Part shown: piece by piece, positions 61,267 to 64,000 of the stretch
Layout: every line of letters begins with the position of its first letter
Position numbering within the stretch: position 1 is the stretch's first letter
Assembly: GCA_015058215.1 (NCBI GenBank)
Contig: SVCU01000007.1
Location: forward strand, 1-64,000
Origin: Clostridiales bacterium
GTDB lineage: Bacteria; Bacillota; Clostridia; Peptostreptococcales; Anaerovoracaceae
Direction: 5' to 3'
DNA length: 64,000 bases
Notes under the pieces: generated by a model
Databases searched by the model: none
What the model was told of the DNA's origin: nothing
Seen by the model: the letters and a program-made list of their open reading frames with translations, nothing else
Made by a program: the position numbers and the translations under genes

Positions 61267-62220
61267 TCATGCCTTGCCGTTGCAGCCCAGAACGTTGACC
61301 AACTTGTGCTGTACGATAGCCTTGATGTTTTCACGGGCGGGCTTCAGGTACTGACGAGGATCGAAGTGATCGGGATGTGCGTTCATGTATTCGCGGATGG
61401 TACCGGTCATAGCCAGACGCAGGTCGGAGTCGATGTTGATCTTGCAGACAGCCATGGAAGCAGCCTTGCGCAGCTGATCTTCGGGAACGCCGATGGCACC
61501 GGGCATGTTGCCGCCGTTTTCGTTGATCATCTTAACGAACTGCTGGGGTACGGAAGATGCGCCGTGCAGAACGATGGGGAAGCCGGGCAGACGGTTGGAT
61601 ACGTCTTCCAGGATGTCGAAGCGCAGCTGGGGATTGGTGCCGGGCTTGAACTTGTATGCGCCGTGGCTGGTGCCGATGGCGATGGCCAGAGAGTCGCAGC
61701 CGGTTCTTTCCACGAATTCCTGAACGTCTTCGGCTCTGGTGTAGGAAGAATCTTCAGCGGATACGTTGACTTCGTCTTCTACGCCGGCCAGAGTGCCCAG
61801 TTCAGCTTCTACGACGACGCCGTGAGCGTGAGCGTATTCTACGACCTTCTTGGTCAGAGCGATGTTTTCTTCGAAGGGCTTGGAAGAAGCGTCGATCATA
61901 ACGGAAGTGAAACCGCCGTCGATGCAGGACTTGCAGATTTCAAAGCTGTCGCCGTGGTCCAGATGGACACAGATGGGCAGTTCGAAGCCGGCATTCTGTT
62001 CCGCATCTTCTACTGCAGCTTCGATCAGCTTCATCAGATAGATGTGGTTGGCGTAAGAACGTGCGCCCTTGGAAACCTGCAGGATCAGGGGAGCCTTTTC
62101 TTCGATGGCGGCTGCGGTGATGCCCTGGATGATTTCCATGTTGTTGACGTTGAAAGCACCGATGGCATAACCGCCATTGTAGGCCTTCTTAAACATTTCG
62201 GTAGATGTTACGATACCCAT
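61267..62220 (-). CDS. fba: Class II fructose-1,6-bisphosphate aldolase
   Basis: This 317-residue zinc aldolase of glycolysis/gluconeogenesis shows GAFNVNNMEIIQGI, VHLDHGDSFE (zinc His, residues about 82-91), VEAELGTLAGVEDEV (Glu), GTSHGAYKF and VLHGASSVP (zinc His). Length and motifs are normal. A GGAGG site precedes the ATG, and a perfect 16-bp palindrome (62251-62266) lies at its promoter. The divergent pfp gene makes the substrate, so the two form a functional glycolytic pair. Confidence 0.95.
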   Translation of the reverse strand: MGIVTSTEMFKKAYNGGYAIGAFNVNNMEIIQGITAAAIEEKAPLILQVSKGARSYANHIYLMKLIEAAVEDAEQNAGFELPICVHLDHGDSFEICKSCIDGGFTSVMIDASSKPFEENIALTKKVVEYAHAHGVVVEAELGTLAGVEDEVNVSAEDSSYTRAEDVQEFVERTGCDSLAIAIGTSHGAYKFKPGTNPQLRFDILEDVSNRLPGFPIVLHGASSVPQQFVKMINENGGNMPGAIGVPEDQLRKAASMAVCKINIDSDLRLAMTGTIREYMNAHPDHFDPRQYLKPARENIKAIVQHKLVNVLGCNGKA

Positions 62221-62250
62221 TGACTTACTAACCTCCAGTGTATTAAAATG

Positions 62251-62266
62251 GTTTGTATATACAAAC
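62251..62266. promoter_or_regulatory. Palindromic operator candidate upstream of fba
   Basis: GTTTGTATATACAAAC is a perfect 16-bp palindrome 31 bases before the fba start and overlapping the probable -10 region. A dimeric repressor could bind here. Confidence 0.5.
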
Positions 62267-62410
62267 GGAAACTTCTGTCATCAGTTTAACACAGAGGGCT
62301 AAAAAAAGAAAGGGTTTCTCAAAAAGAAAATTCGCTCTTTTTCCCGTCTATCCGTTTTTTATCACGTAATAAGTTGTTACAAACATTTAAGAAAGGCTGG
62401 AAGTTACATT

Positions 62411-63649
62411 ATGGCAATTCTCAAAGGCGCATGCATCATCGGTCAGTCCGGCGGTCCCACCGCTGTGATCAACGCCAGTGCATATGGTGCGATCCGCGCA
62501 GCTCTCGACTCCGACGTTATCACCAAGGTTTACGGCGCCGCTCACGGCATCAAGGGCGTTCTGGACGATGTTCTGTACATCATGGACGAAGAAGATGCAG
62601 ACGAACTGGCACTGCTCCGCAACACCCCCTCTTCCGAACTGGGCTCCTGCCGCTACAAGATGAAGGATCCCGATGTGGATGACACCGATTACAAGCGCAT
62701 CCTGGAGATCTTCAAGAAATACGATGTCCGCTACTTCTTCTACAACGGCGGCAACGACTCCATGGATACCTGCAACAAGATTTCCAAGTACATGCAGAAG
62801 GTTGGCTACGAATGCCGCGTCATGGGCATTCCCAAGACCATCGACAACGACCTCTTCGGCACCGACCACTGCCCCGGCTTCGCAAGCGCAGCCAAGTACA
62901 TCGCCACTTCCTGCATGGAAGTTTCCAAGGACGCCACCGTTTATGACAACGCTCAGATCACCGTTGTGGAAATCATGGGCCGTCACGCCGGCTGGCTGGC
63001 AGCTTCCGCAGCTCTGGCTTCCCACTTCGGCGCAGGCCCCGACCTGATCTACCTCCCCGAAGTCGATTTCTCCATGGAACAGTTCATCGCTGACGTAGAA
63101 AAGATCTACGCCACCAAGAACAAGGTTCTGATCGCTGTTTCCGAAGGCATCCACTATGCAGACGGCCGCTTCGTTTCCGAAGCCGAAGTCAGCGCCACCG
63201 ACGGTTTCGGCCACGCTCAGCTGGGCGGTCTGGCAGTGAAGCTGGCAGACGTTCTGAAGAAGCAGACCGGTGCCAAGGTCCGCGGCATCGAACTCTCCCT
63301 GCTGCAGCGCTGCGGTTCTCACCTGGCTTCCAAGACCGACGTTGACGAAGCTGAAATGGCAGGCCGCGTAGCTGTTGAAGCTGCAACCGCCGGCGAAACC
63401 GACAAGATGGTTGCATTCGAACGCGTCATGGAAAACGGCCAGTACACCTGCAAGCCCGTTCTTCTGCCTCTCTCTTCCGTAGCCAACTACGAAAAGAAGG
63501 TTCCCCTGGAATGGATCAACGAAGAACACAACAACGTGCTGGAAGCTTTCATCGACTACGCTCTGCCCCTGATTCAGGGCGAGCCCGAAAGAGCCACCGA
63601 ATTCTCCCTGCCCCGCTACGCAAGACTGAAGAAGGTCGTTGCAAAATAA
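62411..63649 (+). CDS. pfp: 6-phosphofructokinase, PPi-dependent type
   Basis: This 412-residue phosphofructokinase has CIIGQSGGPTAVINAS at the N-terminus, YNGGNDSMDTCNKIS (residues about 113-127; Asp in place of Gly of the ATP type indicates pyrophosphate use), GIPKTIDNDLFGTDHCPGFA, IMGRHAGWLAA (residues about 196-206) and a C-terminal PLSSVANYEKKVP. It uses PPi instead of ATP to make fructose-1,6-bisphosphate, reversibly. The gene is divergent from fba and followed by a strong terminator. The start follows GGAAG at 8 bases. Confidence 0.93.
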   Translation: MAILKGACIIGQSGGPTAVINASAYGAIRAALDSDVITKVYGAAHGIKGVLDDVLYIMDEEDADELALLRNTPSSELGSCRYKMKDPDVDDTDYKRILEIFKKYDVRYFFYNGGNDSMDTCNKISKYMQKVGYECRVMGIPKTIDNDLFGTDHCPGFASAAKYIATSCMEVSKDATVYDNAQITVVEIMGRHAGWLAASAALASHFGAGPDLIYLPEVDFSMEQFIADVEKIYATKNKVLIAVSEGIHYADGRFVSEAEVSATDGFGHAQLGGLAVKLADVLKKQTGAKVRGIELSLLQRCGSHLASKTDVDEAEMAGRVAVEAATAGETDKMVAFERVMENGQYTCKPVLLPLSSVANYEKKVPLEWINEEHNNVLEAFIDYALPLIQGEPERATEFSLPRYARLKKVVAK

Positions 63650-63673
63650 GGCAGATCAAACAAGTTAAAAACA

Positions 63674-63707
63674 AAAAGGCACAGCCCAGCGGGCTGTGCC
63701 TTTTCTT
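63674..63707. terminator. Terminator between pfp and glyA
   Basis: The stem AAAAGGCACAGCCC (63674-63687) pairs with GGGCTGTGCCTTTT (63691-63704), with a 3-base loop, between convergent genes. Confidence 0.88.
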
Positions 63708-63750
63708 ATCGTTCCGTTTTCACCTGTGACCGTTTGTCACGGGTCGTTTT

Positions 63751-64000
63751 TTAATACAGCGGATAGGCTGCGCAGAGTTCTGCGATGGTGTTTCTGCAGG
63801 TCTGGAATGCCTCGGGGCTGTTGGGATTGTTCAGCACCAAGGCGATCATGCGGCCGATGGTGCGGAAATCCTCTTCCTTCAGACCTCTGGTGGTCATTGC
63901 GGGGGAACCCAGGCGGATGCCGCTGGTGACCACAGGACCCTTGGGGTCGTTGGGAATGGTGTTCTTATTGGTGGTGATGCCGCATTCGTCCAGAATGTGT
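63751..64000 (-). CDS. glyA: Serine hydroxymethyltransferase, C-terminal part only
   Basis: The last 82 codons of glyA run off the window's right edge. The visible part reads HILDECGITTNKNTIPND, VTSGIRLGSPAMTTRGL (the GlyA SGIRxGxPAxTTRG motif) and FRTIGRMIALVLNNPNS. The enzyme interconverts serine and glycine with tetrahydrofolate. It ends at TAA 63753-63751, with the pfp terminator beyond. Confidence 0.93.
   Translation of the reverse strand, partial: HILDECGITTNKNTIPNDPKGPVVTSGIRLGSPAMTTRGLKEEDFRTIGRMIALVLNNPNSPEAFQTCRNTIAELCAAYPLY

Overview
The window looks like chromosome from an anaerobic, low-copy-plasmid-free Bacillota of the Clostridia type (an Oscillospirales-like gut organism is my best guess; the species is not recognisable). 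The grounds are Shine-Dalgarno sites of the AGGAGG type before most genes, a HrcA/CIRCE site at clpB, a PPi-type phosphofructokinase, an ECF vitamin transporter, a 4Fe-4S aldo/keto reductase, an encoded-CCA tRNA-Ser, and several Cys-rich or LysM proteins of the kind found on endospores. Base composition is fairly GC-rich except for one AT-rich stretch at about 17.0-20.5 kb. Most genes are housekeeping, densely packed, and joined by ATGA or TAATG overlaps.

Layout. 0-1.5 kb: a hairpin-rich non-coding stretch, then a hicA-hicB toxin-antitoxin pair flanked by two identical 31-bp hairpins. 1.5-11 kb: thioesterase, deoxyinosine glycosylase, HAD phosphatase, YwaF-like membrane protein, M20 and M28 peptidases, coiled-coil protein, RsmJ-like methyltransferase, class IV aminotransferase, TspO. 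11-16 kb: a structured non-coding region, tRNA-Ser(CGA), a lipid kinase, M29 aminopeptidase, DacF-type carboxypeptidase. 15.9-23.0 kb: two near-identical Rpn-family nuclease genes, with their leaders, bracket an AT-rich block of membrane/SHOCT genes, a broken SIR2-like gene and a tyrosine integrase. This is the most clearly accessory part of the window. 23-30 kb: ECF S component with a divergent, damaged MocR regulator, then pdp, deoB (frameshifted), a phosphoesterase and rmuC. 30-37 kb: GH18 hydrolase, decaying membrane/lipoprotein genes, Fe-S aldo/keto reductase, and Cys-rich surface-type proteins. 37-47.9 kb: RluA, NAD kinase, PepF, MurI, a His-rich protein, DagK, PlsC and a two-component system. 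48-55 kb: a MurE-like ligase paired with an ATP-grasp ligase, an ATPase, HAD and GH3 enzymes. 55-64 kb: DUF975, clpB, a VanX-like dipeptidase, M50 protease, a LysM protein, fba, pfp, and the 3' end of glyA.

How the genes fit together. Cell-wall and D-alanine chemistry recurs (class IV/D-amino-acid aminotransferase, DacF, MurI, MurE-like plus ATP-grasp, VanX-like, GH3 and GH18). Nucleoside salvage (pdp-deoB) and glycolysis (fba/pfp) form compact pairs. Three genes for possible spore-surface proteins share a TCACA or AC / CATA-like promoter pattern.

Two layers of novelty stand out. One is the Rpn-flanked integrase island with a SIR2-like gene and unknown membrane proteins. The other is a dispersed family of GC-rich hairpins whose stems vary by compensating changes while the loops stay similar. 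There are also several single-base lesions or truncations (deoB, SIR2-like, a small membrane gene, MocR, and the tail of a lipoprotein-like gene). These could be real decay or assembly errors, and raw reads would tell.
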